Below are positions 9,064-20,420 of a stretch of DNA of 55,602 nucleotides, piece after piece. This DNA is from Candidatus Margulisiibacteriota bacterium (lineage in GTDB: Bacteria; Margulisbacteria; Riflemargulisbacteria; GWF2-39-127). Positions within the stretch are counted from its first letter, which is position 1, and each line of letters opens with the position of its first letter. Both the position numbers and the translations under genes were made by a program. The stretch covers positions 1 to 55,602 of the forward strand of contig QKMY01000022.1 in the NCBI GenBank assembly GCA_003242895.1, in the 5' to 3' direction. The notes beneath the pieces are model-generated. The model ran no database searches, had not been told where the DNA came from, and was given only the letters and a program-made list of their open reading frames with translations.

Positions 9064-9169
9064 ATAGAATCACCTCGCTACTAGCTGTTAAGGATACTAT
9101 ATCCCCTAAAAGTTTTTTTATATAGCTGTAATTCTGCTGTTCGTAGAGATAAAAAATGAAAAAAGCCAT

Positions 9170-9349
9170 TTACTTCTGAGAGAGCTCTGTCCCACTACGT
9201 TCCTTACGTTGGAGACAAAGCTCGCAACGATCATCACTACACCATTGGCAGGAGAAACAATCAGGACACTTATGCTTTTTACTAGCACATGAGGATTCTT
9301 CAGGAACAAATACTTTTCCGAGGATTCCTGGGATTGTAATAAAAGGCAT
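9170..9349 (-). CDS. 59-residue Cys-rich small protein
   Basis: A short minus-strand gene from ATG 9349 to TAA 9170 with AGGAG six bases before the start. It begins MPFITIPGILGKVFVPEE and then has a dense Cys region: CASKKHKCPDCFSCQWC followed by SDDRCELC, seven or eight Cys in about 25 residues. The spacing CPxCxxCxxCxxxxCxxC suggests a zinc or iron-sulfur site. I believe similar short CPDCFxCQWCS proteins occur in other anaerobes, but no function is known to me. It lies between msrB and the aldolase genes. An overlapping longer frame on the same strand has no such signals and is discarded. Confidence 0.7.
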   Translation of the reverse strand: MPFITIPGILGKVFVPEESSCASKKHKCPDCFSCQWCSDDRCELCLQRKERSGTELSQK

Positions 9350-9439
9350 AGGAGACTCCTATTAATCTATGATTATTCTTATCCGCTCAACTCGGAGCCC
9401 GGTAATGAACAGACGCCTAAAAATAAAGACTAAGTAAGG

Positions 9440-10066
9440 TTAGTTTAGGGTTACCTTTACTTGTTGTACGAAAAGTTCTGCAGCTCTTTGAATCTTATCA
9501 AATTGCTTATTTTCCATCCACTCACGGTTGAAAATCTGAGAACCGATAGCAATACAATCTATCCCGGCTGAGAAATATTCGTTGATATTTTCAGGCGTGA
9601 CCCCACCGCAAGCAAGCAACTTAACGGAAGCATAGGGTCCCCGAAGTTCTTGAATATATCGAGCGCCGCCCATAGAAGAAACCGGGAATACCTTAACCAT
9701 AGTCACACCGGCATTCCAAGCATTAATTATTTCAGTAGGCGTAAGCGCACCGGGGAAATATGGGGTCTTATTTATGGAACATAAGCCCGCGATTTCAACA
9801 TTAAAATTAGGGGCCACGATAAATGAGGCTCCTGCTTCGAGCGCACTATTGAGGTCCTCTTTGGTAATGACAGTTCCCGCTCCAATTATAGCTCTGTCCG
9901 AAAAGAAATCGGAAGCTTTTTTTATAAGTAGCGAAGAATCCGGGGTATTCATAGTAATCTCTATTGTAGTGAGTCCACCAGCAATCGCCGCTTCAATCGT
10001 CCCGACAAGATCTTTTTCTTGAATACCCCGAATAATGCCTATCAATTTTATTCCGCTAATATCCAT
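9440..10066 (-). CDS. eda: KDPG/KHG aldolase family protein
   Basis: 208-residue class I aldolase of the Eda type, which cleaves 2-keto-3-deoxy-6-phosphogluconate to pyruvate and glyceraldehyde-3-phosphate (or 4-hydroxy-2-oxoglutarate). The key residues are visible: GIIRG near 10, Glu in TIEIT (about 36-40), GAGTV (about 61), the PGALTPTEI loop, and the Schiff-base Lys in MVKVFP (about 131). It starts 5 bases after the end of the neighbouring aldolase gene, so the two are surely co-transcribed. The Entner-Doudoroff dehydratase (edd) is not in the window, so the real substrate is open. Confidence 0.88.
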   Translation of the reverse strand: MDISGIKLIGIIRGIQEKDLVGTIEAAIAGGLTTIEITMNTPDSSLLIKKASDFFSDRAIIGAGTVITKEDLNSALEAGASFIVAPNFNVEIAGLCSINKTPYFPGALTPTEIINAWNAGVTMVKVFPVSSMGGARYIQELRGPYASVKLLACGGVTPENINEYFSAGIDCIAIGSQIFNREWMENKQFDKIQRAAELFVQQVKVTLN

Positions 10067-10071
10067 TGTTT

Positions 10072-11022
10072 TTAAATAATTAGCTCTGTCTGAAAGCTAT
10101 CAAAAAACTTTGTAAACTCATCCTTCTGGGCACTATCTCGTAATTCCATTGCAGATCGAGGATGTTCATCTAAAATTCCGGTAATAGCATATGGGATTAT
10201 ATAACCCCATTCAATCTTCTCACGAAGACGTATAAATTCTTTTTCAATTAATTCGATCACCGGACGCAGACGGAATTTAGGGTTCTTTAGAAAACCAAGT
10301 AAAAGTTCTAATGGGCAATTGCCTGCTCCCCTTCCGATACCGTAGACAGTTGCATCTAACATATTTGCACCATGAATTATCGATTCTATCGTGTTTGCGT
10401 AAGCAAGCTGTTGATTATTATGTGCATGAATACCGATAGTCTTCCCAGGTAAATATTTCTGATATTTTTTTACCATGTAATCGATTTGTTCAGAGTAGAG
10501 TGCGCCATTACTGTCAACAACATAAACTGTCGGCACTTCAGACTCTGCTAGCTGTTTGAGGGCTTCTTCAAGGTCCACACTAAGTGCCCGAGAAACAGCC
10601 ATTATATTTATGGTTGTTTCATACCCATGATCGTGAAATCTCTTGACCAATTCTATAGCTTTATCAATGTCTTTAACATAAGAAGCAACTCGTACCATAT
10701 CGAAAACGCTCTTATCTGCCGGGATTATTTCGTCGGCTTCCACTCGTCCGATATCCACCATCGCAGAAAGTTTCATCCCATTAAGGTCTACACCTTCGCA
10801 TACCTTTCTAATATCATCTTCATCACAAAAACGCCATTTTCCTAAACCATCCGGCGAGATAATCTTTCTTGAAGCCTTATACCCGATTTCCATATAATCT
10901 ATCCCTGATTTTGCAAGTGCTACCAGGACCGCTTTTACAAAATCGTCAGAAAAATCCCATTTATTTATTAAGCCGCCATCTCGTATAGTACAATCAAGAA
11001 CTTTTATCTCTTTTCTGAACAT
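10072..11022 (-). CDS. DRE-TIM (HMGL-like) aldolase
   Basis: 316-residue pyruvate-carboxyltransferase-like TIM barrel. The first strand carries DCTIRDGG (10-17), the DRE-type catalytic and metal motif. The metal-binding IHAHNNQQLAYAN motif lies near 199. This pattern is closest to 4-hydroxy-2-oxovalerate aldolase, which makes pyruvate plus an aldehyde, but the MhpE-partner dehydrogenase is absent. It sits directly before the Eda-type aldolase, with only five bases between, which suggests both act on related 2-oxo acids. Citramalate- or homocitrate-synthase activity is less likely because the C-terminal regulatory domain is missing. Exact reaction unknown. Confidence 0.75.
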   Translation of the reverse strand: MFRKEIKVLDCTIRDGGLINKWDFSDDFVKAVLVALAKSGIDYMEIGYKASRKIISPDGLGKWRFCDEDDIRKVCEGVDLNGMKLSAMVDIGRVEADEIIPADKSVFDMVRVASYVKDIDKAIELVKRFHDHGYETTINIMAVSRALSVDLEEALKQLAESEVPTVYVVDSNGALYSEQIDYMVKKYQKYLPGKTIGIHAHNNQQLAYANTIESIIHGANMLDATVYGIGRGAGNCPLELLLGFLKNPKFRLRPVIELIEKEFIRLREKIEWGYIIPYAITGILDEHPRSAMELRDSAQKDEFTKFFDSFQTELII

Positions 11023-11123
11023 ATTACACCTTCCCGAATATATTTTGAGTTATTTATTATAAAATACCATGATTATTGAAAAATAGAAATTAGAAGTTAA
11101 CTATTCTTTACGTTTGGAACGTA

Positions 11124-11972
11124 TTACTCTTGAAACGGCATAATCATATTATCTATTAATCGAATTGTGCCGATGAAAACTGCTGTTGCAAGCAGTACAT
11201 GGGTTGTAGACTCAGAGACCGCTTCCAGGGTAAAGGCATCTAAGACCTCAAAATAATCTATTTTAGCATTGGGGATGGATTCGGTTATATAGGAGTCGAA
11301 TCGTTTCTTAAAGCGATCCAGATCAAATTCTCCTGAAAAAATCTCATTAGCGATGGAATGAATTCCCCGATAAAGATGGCGAGCCTGTTCACGCTCTATC
11401 TGGCTGAGGTAACTATTACGTGAACTCATCGCCAAGCCGTCGCTTTCCCTGACAATGGGACACCCAATAATAGCTATATCAAAATTTAAATCAACTGTCA
11501 TCTTTTTTATAATGACAAACTGCTGGTAATCCTTTAAACCAAAATATGCGTTTGTAGGCTTCACCAGATTGAACAACTTAGCTACGACAGTTGTAACTCC
11601 ATCAAAATGGCCAGGTCGTGACTTACCACAAAGAATATTTTGAAAGTGAGGAACAGCAACGGTTGTTAAGGCTTGAGACGGATACATCATCTTCGGAGAT
11701 GGCATAAAAACAAAATCCACCCCGGATTTTTCGAGTAAATAACAATCTTTCTCAATATTTCTTGGATATTTCTCAAAGTCCTCGCTAGGACCGAATTGCA
11801 GTGGATTAACAAATATACTTACAACGACTATGTCGTTTTCTTTTCTCGCTGCATCTACCAAACTTAAATGGCCATCATGAAGAAAACCCATAGTAGGCAC
11901 AAAGCCAATACGCTTTCCCAGTTCCCTTTTTAGAAACTCTCGCAGCCTCTCCGGATCATCATCCTTTATCAC
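11124..11972 (-). CDS. panC: Pantothenate synthetase
   Basis: 282 residues. It condenses pantoate with beta-alanine using ATP (coenzyme A pathway). The nucleotidylyl-transferase motifs are clear: VPTMGFLHDGHLSL (HIGH-like), FVNPLQFGPSEDFEKYPR, SRPGHFDGV, and FGLKDYQQ, then SSRNSYL for the KMSKS-like loop. The start is GTG 11972, with AAGGG eight bases upstream; homologues begin close to this point. It follows the 34-residue membrane peptide and topA; panB and panD are not in view. Confidence 0.95.
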   Translation of the reverse strand: MIKDDDPERLREFLKRELGKRIGFVPTMGFLHDGHLSLVDAARKENDIVVVSIFVNPLQFGPSEDFEKYPRNIEKDCYLLEKSGVDFVFMPSPKMMYPSQALTTVAVPHFQNILCGKSRPGHFDGVTTVVAKLFNLVKPTNAYFGLKDYQQFVIIKKMTVDLNFDIAIIGCPIVRESDGLAMSSRNSYLSQIEREQARHLYRGIHSIANEIFSGEFDLDRFKKRFDSYITESIPNAKIDYFEVLDAFTLEAVSESTTHVLLATAVFIGTIRLIDNMIMPFQE

Positions 11973-11993
11973 AACAGCACCCTTAATTCCGAA

Positions 11994-12098
11994 CTAAAAA
12001 CGATTTTTTGCTAATATCCATAAGACTATTGCAGCAACAAAAGAGATTATCTTCAAAATCCAATTATTAAAAATAAACTCTTTAATCTTGATCTTCAT
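11994..12098 (-). CDS. 34-residue single-pass membrane peptide overlapping topA
   Basis: ATG 12098 lies inside the end of topA, and the frame runs to TAG 11994, filling most of the gap before panC. The product is a short basic start (MKIKIKEF), then FNNWILKIISFVAAIVLW and a basic tail. This resembles the N-terminal membrane anchor of YbbR/CdaR-type proteins without the rest. The 17-base overlap with topA would allow coupled translation; no strong binding site is visible. It could be a chance frame, but the hydrophobic, positively flanked pattern argues for a real small membrane protein. Confidence 0.4.
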   Translation of the reverse strand: MKIKIKEFIFNNWILKIISFVAAIVLWILAKNRF

Positions 12099-14172
12099 TA
12101 TCTTTTTCCACTTCAGTTATATTACTGCAACTATGGCACTTTATTTTATTTTTTGCCATTTGAAGCATCATTCCACCACACAATTCACACTTCGTTGATA
12201 AAGGTTTATTCCAGGCTGCGAACTTACAATCAGGATAATTACGACACCCATAGAATATTTTCCCACGCTTGGTCCGCTTCTCGACTAACTCTCCCTTGCA
12301 TTCCGGACATGGCACATCGATCACCGAAACTATAGGCTTCGTATTTCTGCAGTTAGGAAAAGCTTTACATGCCAAAAAGGTTCCATACCTGCTTACCTTT
12401 TCCAGCATTGGACTACCACATTTATCGCACTTAATATCGGTTTCTTTTCCTTCGCTTTTCACTTTCGGCATATTATCTTCCGCCAGCTTCAGCTCTCCTA
12501 AAAATTGCTTATAGAATTCACCGAGAACTTCTGTCCATAAAAGGTTTCCACCCATTATCTCATCAAACTGACTCTCCATTTTAGCAGTAAAATCTACATC
12601 AATAATAGCGGAAAAGTAATCCTTAAGCTGTTTATTAACTATCATTCCAAGTTCAGTTGGCGATAGTTTATTTTTATCAACCTTATTAACATATCCCCGG
12701 TCGACTATTGTCGATATAATTGGTGCATAGGTCGATGGACGACCAATTCCTTTTTCTTCCAGCGTCTTAACGAGAGTAGCTTCTGTATATCGAGCCGGTG
12801 GTTTAGTGAAATGTTGCAATGAGTCTATACTTTCTAGCTTCAGCTTATCTCCCTTTTTTAATGGAGGCAACTTCTTCTCTCCATCTTCGTCTTCTTCATC
12901 GTCTTTTCCTTCAATGTACAATGTCATAAAACCAGGAAACTCTGTAATACTTCCAGTAATTTTGAACAAGTAATCACCGGCTGCTATGAATATTGTGGTC
13001 ATGGCAATATCCGCGGGAGACATTAAGGACGCAACAAACCTTTTCCAAATGAGAGTATAGAGCCTATATTCATCTCTCCCGATATGTTCCTGGAGATATT
13101 CCGGAGTTTTATCTAGATACGTCGGACGTATGGCTTCATGGGCATCCTGAATGTTTTTTTTCTGCTTAAAAATTCCTTTACCAACAAATTTCTCACCATA
13201 AGTCTCGGTGATATAGACAGACGTCGCTTGCCGGGCTTCCTCAGAAATCCTTACTGAGTCAGTTCTCATATAGGTAATCAATCCCGTATGCTCGCCATTA
13301 ATATCGAGGCCCTCATATAGCTTCTGAGCGACCATCATTGTCTTTTTTGCTGACCACCCAAGCTTACGGGAAGCTTCTTGTTGTAAGGTACTTGTAATAA
13401 AAGGAGGTTCAGGATTTCGCTTTTTTAGTTTGCATTCTATATCAGTAACACTATAGTCTTTATCTTCGATATTCTTAAGTATTTCATCTGCCTCTTGCTT
13501 AGTCGAGATAGTGATTTTCTTATCCTTAAACTTGATTAATTCTACAGTGACCACAGTGCTTTTTCCACTTATTGCTGCAAGTAAATGAACATTGATCGTC
13601 CAATATTCCACAGGAATAAATCGACTGATAGCATCTTCCCGTTCACAGATGAACCATACAGCAACTGATTGAACACGTCCGGCACTCAAGCCTTTTTTGA
13701 CTTTTTTCCATAATAACGGGCTCAACTTATATCCTACAAGCCTGTCTAATATACGACGTGCTTGCTGAGCGTTAACCCTATCCATATTGATGTCCCGAGG
13801 AGACTCAATGGCTCGCAACACTGCCGTCTGGGTAATTTCATTAAACTCAATACGCTTAACCTTTGTAAGATCGAGCTCCAAAACCTGTGCAAGGTGCCAG
13901 GCAATAGCTTCCCCTTCACGATCAGGATCGGGTGCCAGGTATATTATTTCTTTATCTTGTGCAGACTTCATTAGAGCTGAGATAATTTTTGCTTTATCTT
14001 TGATAACAGTATAATCCGGTTCAAAGTTATTCTCTACCTTTACACCTAATCGATGGGTTGGTAGATCTCTAACGTGTCCTCCAGATGCTTTGACCGTGAA
14101 ATCTTTCCCCAAGAATTTTTCTAATGTCTTTGCTTTTGCAGGCGACTCAACAATAACTAATGCTTTCCCCAC
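12082..14172 (-). CDS. topA: DNA topoisomerase I (type IA)
   Basis: 696 residues; relaxes negative supercoils by cutting one strand. The Toprim domain opens with ALVIVESPAKAKTLEKFLG and has DPDREGEAIAWH near 110. The active-site Tyr is in GLITYMRTDS (about 300). Three C-terminal zinc ribbons follow: CDKCGSPML with ACKAFPNC, CPECKGELVE with GCRNYPDC, and CELCGGMML with CHSC. The end is an acidic tail. Its 3' end overlaps a small membrane-peptide frame. The gap to mutL (14173-14433) holds no gene I can support. Confidence 0.97.
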   Translation of the reverse strand: MGKALVIVESPAKAKTLEKFLGKDFTVKASGGHVRDLPTHRLGVKVENNFEPDYTVIKDKAKIISALMKSAQDKEIIYLAPDPDREGEAIAWHLAQVLELDLTKVKRIEFNEITQTAVLRAIESPRDINMDRVNAQQARRILDRLVGYKLSPLLWKKVKKGLSAGRVQSVAVWFICEREDAISRFIPVEYWTINVHLLAAISGKSTVVTVELIKFKDKKITISTKQEADEILKNIEDKDYSVTDIECKLKKRNPEPPFITSTLQQEASRKLGWSAKKTMMVAQKLYEGLDINGEHTGLITYMRTDSVRISEEARQATSVYITETYGEKFVGKGIFKQKKNIQDAHEAIRPTYLDKTPEYLQEHIGRDEYRLYTLIWKRFVASLMSPADIAMTTIFIAAGDYLFKITGSITEFPGFMTLYIEGKDDEEDEDGEKKLPPLKKGDKLKLESIDSLQHFTKPPARYTEATLVKTLEEKGIGRPSTYAPIISTIVDRGYVNKVDKNKLSPTELGMIVNKQLKDYFSAIIDVDFTAKMESQFDEIMGGNLLWTEVLGEFYKQFLGELKLAEDNMPKVKSEGKETDIKCDKCGSPMLEKVSRYGTFLACKAFPNCRNTKPIVSVIDVPCPECKGELVEKRTKRGKIFYGCRNYPDCKFAAWNKPLSTKCELCGGMMLQMAKNKIKCHSCSNITEVEKDNEDQD

Positions 14173-14433
14173 TAAATTTACCCCTTTAAATTATAACCCT
14201 TTATCCGGGAAATCCTGCACTAATATGCAAGAAATCTATGCCCCAGCTATCAAGTAATATATAATAAGAATTTGAATATCATGAAACAAGTTGTTTTCCA
14301 GACTACGACATTCGCAAACATTATGCCGTTTCGCTAATGCCATGTCAATATATATTATTTAGGATCGTTGTTATTGTTGTAGCTAATCGCTTTTTAATTA
14401 ATAACACGCCAAGATAATATTAAAGGCTAAAAA

Positions 14434-16230
14434 TCAGGTACGGTGAAACATTTTTTCCAGATCGTGCGGGGAAAACTCTACATGAGTTGGTCTTCCATGC
14501 GGACAGGTATCAATATTCGGGGTCTTTGCCGCTTCACGGAATAGAGATTGAATCATTACATCAGACAAGCTGTCACCGGCCTTAATCGCACTCCGGCAAG
14601 CAACTATCTTCAGTACACTCTCCGTTATTTTCTCTATTGCTTCAGAGTTTCTTATTGTAAGAATATCGGTGATAATTTGAGAAAACAATTCGAGATAATT
14701 CTTGTTTGTTAAGAAGGTTGGGACTGCTCGAATAAGAATGCAATCCTGTCCAAAAAACTCTATTTCGAAGCCTGAATCTTTGAAAAAAACAAGGTATTCT
14801 TCAAGCAGGGCTAATTCTGATTTGCTCAGAAAGACCATTTCCGGGACGAGTAATTTTTGGGAAGATATCTCCCGGTCCTTTTTGAGCAGTTGCTCGAAAA
14901 GGATCCGTTCATGAAGGGCATGTTGATCATACATGGTCATATTGCCATCCTTTTCTTCGATAAGGTAGGTATTGAATATCTGAACAATTGTTCCTTTTTT
15001 CAATGTTTCGATAGGCGATAATGCCTGCATGGCATGCTGAATCTCTGCTGGTCTAGAAGCTACGGTGCTACCCGGAGAGCTCAGTTTATTAAAAGCAAAC
15101 AAGTTTTCAGCACTGTCACTGGGTCGCTCGATCATTAGACTAGGTACAGATGCCCGAGGGATCTGAACTCCCTGATTACCTAATGATTGAACCATGGGTT
15201 GGTAATTGTCGGAGGAAGGACACTCTGTAACGACAGAATGCAACAAACTTGAGACAGCAGCCTTGATAATACTATAAATTTCGGTATTATCAGCAAACTT
15301 TACTTCTCGTTTGGAAGGATGGACATTCACGTCAACATCTTTGGGATCTAGCGTTATAAATATAACGCCTACGGGCGATCTATCTTTTTCAAGGATATTC
15401 CGGTAGCCCTCTTCCATCGCCTTCGAAAGTGTGGCGTTATAAATATGCCGTCTATTAACAAAGAACACCTGCTTCGATTTATCTGAAACGGTATAAAGCG
15501 GGGAACTTATATAGCCTAGCAAGGTGATCTTCTGTATTCCATAATCAATTTTAACCAATTTTTTAACCAAGTCTTTTGGATACACTGAGGATAACGCATC
15601 CAATAGGCTTCCATTCCCTGGAGAATTATAGACTTTCTTCCCATTATGTGACAAAGAAAACTTGATTTCAGGGAAAGAAAAAATTAGCTTCTCAACAATA
15701 TCAGCTATGTGACCAAACTCCGTAATTTCCCTTTTAAGGAATTTTCTCCGGGCTGGCACATTATAAAACAAATCGGAAACCTCAATGGTAGTCCCAGGTG
15801 CTCTGCCGGCTTTCTTCAAATCAGAAACAATACCGCCATTACTTTCCAAAGTATAAGCAGATTGCCCGGCTATATTACGTTGCTGAGAAGTAATCTTCAC
15901 CCGGGCAACACTGGAAATACTCGCGAGTGCCTCGCCTCGAAAGCCCAAAGTATACAGTTTATCTAAATCGCCTATATCAGAAAGCTTACTCGTTGCATGG
16001 CGAAGCAACGCTAAAGGGATATCATCAGGAGCGATACCTTCGCCATCATCGGAAACAGTGAGGGAAATAATTCCACCGGCGATGACATCAACATCGATCT
16101 TTGTAGCTCCGGCATCGATAGAATTTTCGACCAACTCTTTCACGACTGAAGCAGGACGTGAAACCACTTCTCCGGCAGCAATCTGATCAGCAACGATTTT
16201 ATCAAGAATTTTAATTTTACGGTTTTCCAT
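14434..16230 (-). CDS. mutL: DNA mismatch repair protein MutL
   Basis: 598 residues with a GHKL ATPase N-terminus: KILDKIVADQIAAGEVV, then VKELVENSIDAGA (motif I Asn/Glu), DDGEGI (motif II) and TLGFRGEALASI (motif III). The MutL_C dimerisation region holds QHALHERILFE and CRSAIKAGDSL, followed by CPHGRPTHVEF. I do not see the DQHAxxER endonuclease metal motif with certainty, though YDQHALHERI is close to it, so it may be a nicking MutL. I prefer ATG 16230 to ATG 16239 because GGAG is only two bases before the latter; both are possible. No mutS is in view. Confidence 0.95.
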   Translation of the reverse strand: MENRKIKILDKIVADQIAAGEVVSRPASVVKELVENSIDAGATKIDVDVIAGGIISLTVSDDGEGIAPDDIPLALLRHATSKLSDIGDLDKLYTLGFRGEALASISSVARVKITSQQRNIAGQSAYTLESNGGIVSDLKKAGRAPGTTIEVSDLFYNVPARRKFLKREITEFGHIADIVEKLIFSFPEIKFSLSHNGKKVYNSPGNGSLLDALSSVYPKDLVKKLVKIDYGIQKITLLGYISSPLYTVSDKSKQVFFVNRRHIYNATLSKAMEEGYRNILEKDRSPVGVIFITLDPKDVDVNVHPSKREVKFADNTEIYSIIKAAVSSLLHSVVTECPSSDNYQPMVQSLGNQGVQIPRASVPSLMIERPSDSAENLFAFNKLSSPGSTVASRPAEIQHAMQALSPIETLKKGTIVQIFNTYLIEEKDGNMTMYDQHALHERILFEQLLKKDREISSQKLLVPEMVFLSKSELALLEEYLVFFKDSGFEIEFFGQDCILIRAVPTFLTNKNYLELFSQIITDILTIRNSEAIEKITESVLKIVACRSAIKAGDSLSDVMIQSLFREAAKTPNIDTCPHGRPTHVEFSPHDLEKMFHRT

Positions 16231-16300
16231 AAAAAACATTTCTCCGTTCTACATTTCTCATTATGAAAATGATTATCATATTAATAAGGAAAAGTATATG

Positions 16301-17280
16301 TTATCTGCGAAAGACTTCATTGATTTTTTCTAACAGGACGGGAACTTGACCAGTGGCTCTGACGATTGCAACATTTCTGGCGCCAGCGTTGAGAACGGAA
16401 GCAATATTTTCATTATTTATCCCGCCAATTGCAACAAAGGGAATAGTTATTGACTGAACAACTGCTTCTAAAAACTCAAGCCCAACGGCAGCCCTACCGG
16501 CCTTTGTAGGTGTCGCCCATAATGGCCCGACCCCGATATAATCTGCGCCTTCCGCTTGGGCAGCTTTTGCCTGGTCAATACTGTGAGTCGATTTTCCTAC
16601 TATTTTCGTAGGCCCAACGATCTCACGGGCTTCTTGAACTGACATGTCTTCTTGCCCGATGTGAACACCATCCGCGTCAATTATCTTCGCGATATCTGGT
16701 CTATCATTAATAATAAAGATTACTTTCTGGGAAACCAGACTCAAGCCGTCTTTAATCTTTCTTGCTTTGGTAATAATCTCTTGGGTATTCGATATCTTAT
16801 CTCTTAATTGTATGATACTCACACCTTCCTGACATGCCTTTAGAAGCACATCCGCGTCACTGGAGATAACGTAAAGCTTCATACAATGAAGATCGTACTT
16901 TGCCACAAATAGGCTTACGATATCTTTTTCCATTTCATAAACGGCAAACCGAAGTTCGGTGCAGTATTCTTTTTCGAGACACACTTCTTCCAAGACTCTC
17001 AACGCTTCCTGCGCTCGCTTTAGGTTGGCATGGACGAGATCTCTCACATCTTTTCGCATTGGGACAGAAGATGCACGACCAGGATCGCTTTGAGATTTTC
17101 TTGTGTAGATCTTATCTGGATAATTATTGGACAGATTATTGACTTTATGTCGAACATCCCTAATCAATGAAAATAATTCTTTATTCCCGTCAATATGGCG
17201 AATTATCTCTTCTACTACCCTCAACCCTTCAGAAGCTCGATTAATATTAACGTCGATTAGCCGCAAAAAGTTTTCATTCA

Positions 17281-17281
<1 letters not shown>
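16301..17281 (-). CDS. thiE: ThiD2-ThiE fusion: HMP-phosphate kinase and thiamine-phosphate synthase
   Basis: 326 residues in two parts. Residues 1 to about 128 match the helical ThiD2 domain, an alternative HMP-phosphate kinase known from ThiE fusions, and contain a visible internal repeat: NINRASEGLRVVEE near 12 and NLKRAQEALRVLEE near 86. The rest is a ThiE TIM barrel with QLRDK, NDRPDIA, DGVHIGQED, GKSTHS, YIGVGPLWATPTK and AIGGI, which joins HMP-PP and thiazole-phosphate. Its ATG overlaps the pyrG stop as TAATG, implying coupled translation. With thiC and thiL elsewhere in the window, most of the pyrimidine branch is present. Confidence 0.9.
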
Positions 17282-18918
<1,637 letters not shown>

Positions 18919-18941
18919 CTAAATAACCTTTCTTATTTCTT

Positions 18942-20273
18942 TTATTCTCTCGGCTCGTTTTCATCTGATTGTTCATTCAGTGGATGGACTTGCACTTGAA
19001 CAAGCAAAATCTGCTGTTTACTTGCTTCAACCACCTTGAATGTCAAGTTTTCCCACTCAATAATACGATCTTTATGAGGGATCTCCCCCACCACATCGCA
19101 AAGAAACCCGCCTAACGTATCATAATCTTCCCCTTCAGGAATTGAAACTTCCAACAACTCATCAATTTCCCAAATACTAACCTTCGCAGAAAAAAGATAA
19201 AGATGTTCATCAATTTTTTTTACCATTGGGGGTTCTTCTTCGTCGTATTCATCTTGGATATCGCCAACAATTTCCTCAAGAATGTCCTCGATAGATACCA
19301 CGCCTGACGTACCACCATACTCATCTACGACAATTGCAATATGATTCTTGGCAATTCTCATTTTAGTCAATAGCTCATCGACTTTTTTCGTTTCAGGCAC
19401 ATAATAAGCTTCCCGAAGGTATTTCTTTATTCCTGATTTTTTTTCTTCATTAGTGACTTTAAGTAAATCCTTTATATAAATAATTCCTTTGACATTATCA
19501 ATAACCTCTTCATAAACCGGAATTCGAGAATGACCAGACGCAAAAGCAATATCAATAACATCCGCTATCGTAGCATTAATCTCCACACAAGCCATATCAA
19601 TACGTGGAGTCATTATTTCTCTCACGATTATATTACTCAATTCAAAAATCCCCTGGATCATTTCTTTTTCTTCTTCTTCGATAATACCCTCTTCTTCAGA
19701 AACCTTGAGCATCATTTGCAGTTCTTCCGTGGTTAATAACGACCCCTTTTCAGGAAGCGGCCCGCCAAAAAGCCTGATAAGTAATCTAGAGATATTGCTT
19801 AATAGCGAAGAAATCGGCCCCATTAACTTCAGAACAACACTGACAACAGGAGCGAGCAGCAAAGAAACTTTTTCAGAATGAGTAATTGCAGCATTTTTCG
19901 GGATAATTTCACCAAAAATAATTATGATAATTGTCATCAACACGGTTACAACAGACGTAATCAAAGCGATATCGAAATAGCCGGACAAATACGTGATACC
20001 AATCGCAGTTGCTAATGCAGACGCAGATATATTAGCAATATTGCTCCCGATAAGCAGTGTTGTAATAACTCTTCCAGGCCTTTCTAACAAGCCATGGAGG
20101 ATTCTGGCATTTTTATTTTTTTTCTCGCTTAAGTTTCTTATTTTATATTTATTTACCGCGGTTATTGCAGTTTCGGCACCAGAAAAAAAAGCAGATAATA
20201 TGACCAACAATACCAATACTATAATCCATAAGTAGAATATATAGTGTCCAAAAAGTTCCAAAATATGGTTCAC
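18942..20273 (-). CDS. CorC/HlyC-type CBS-domain membrane protein
   Basis: 443 residues: a DUF21/CNNM membrane domain (about 10-185, with AFFSGAETAITAVNK and three to four helices), two CBS domains (about 205-330, starting REIMTPRIDM), and a C-terminal CorC_HlyC domain (DEYGGTSGVVSIEDILEEIVG before it, then the ligand-binding tail). Such proteins export or regulate magnesium; older databases call them hemolysins. It is in a block with dgkA, ybeY and pgpH, an order shared by many bacteria. Confidence 0.9.
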   Translation of the reverse strand: MNHILELFGHYIFYLWIIVLVLLVILSAFFSGAETAITAVNKYKIRNLSEKKNKNARILHGLLERPGRVITTLLIGSNIANISASALATAIGITYLSGYFDIALITSVVTVLMTIIIIIFGEIIPKNAAITHSEKVSLLLAPVVSVVLKLMGPISSLLSNISRLLIRLFGGPLPEKGSLLTTEELQMMLKVSEEEGIIEEEEKEMIQGIFELSNIIVREIMTPRIDMACVEINATIADVIDIAFASGHSRIPVYEEVIDNVKGIIYIKDLLKVTNEEKKSGIKKYLREAYYVPETKKVDELLTKMRIAKNHIAIVVDEYGGTSGVVSIEDILEEIVGDIQDEYDEEEPPMVKKIDEHLYLFSAKVSIWEIDELLEVSIPEGEDYDTLGGFLCDVVGEIPHKDRIIEWENLTFKVVEASKQQILLVQVQVHPLNEQSDENEPRE

Positions 20274-20420
20274 TCCTTAATAATTAAGTTATTAGCTAAT
20301 TTCAAAAAGTATAATGATATGAATTATCATCATGATTATTATATCATTTTTACAACAGATATATACTTTCGATTTTAAACATCCAGTTATCTGTTCAAAA
20401 AGGGAATTTTTATTATACTG

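Noticed and set aside
9118-9309. 63-codon minus-strand frame
   Set aside because: It overlaps the 59-residue Cys-rich gene in another frame, has no binding site, and its product has no Cys pattern or known motif.
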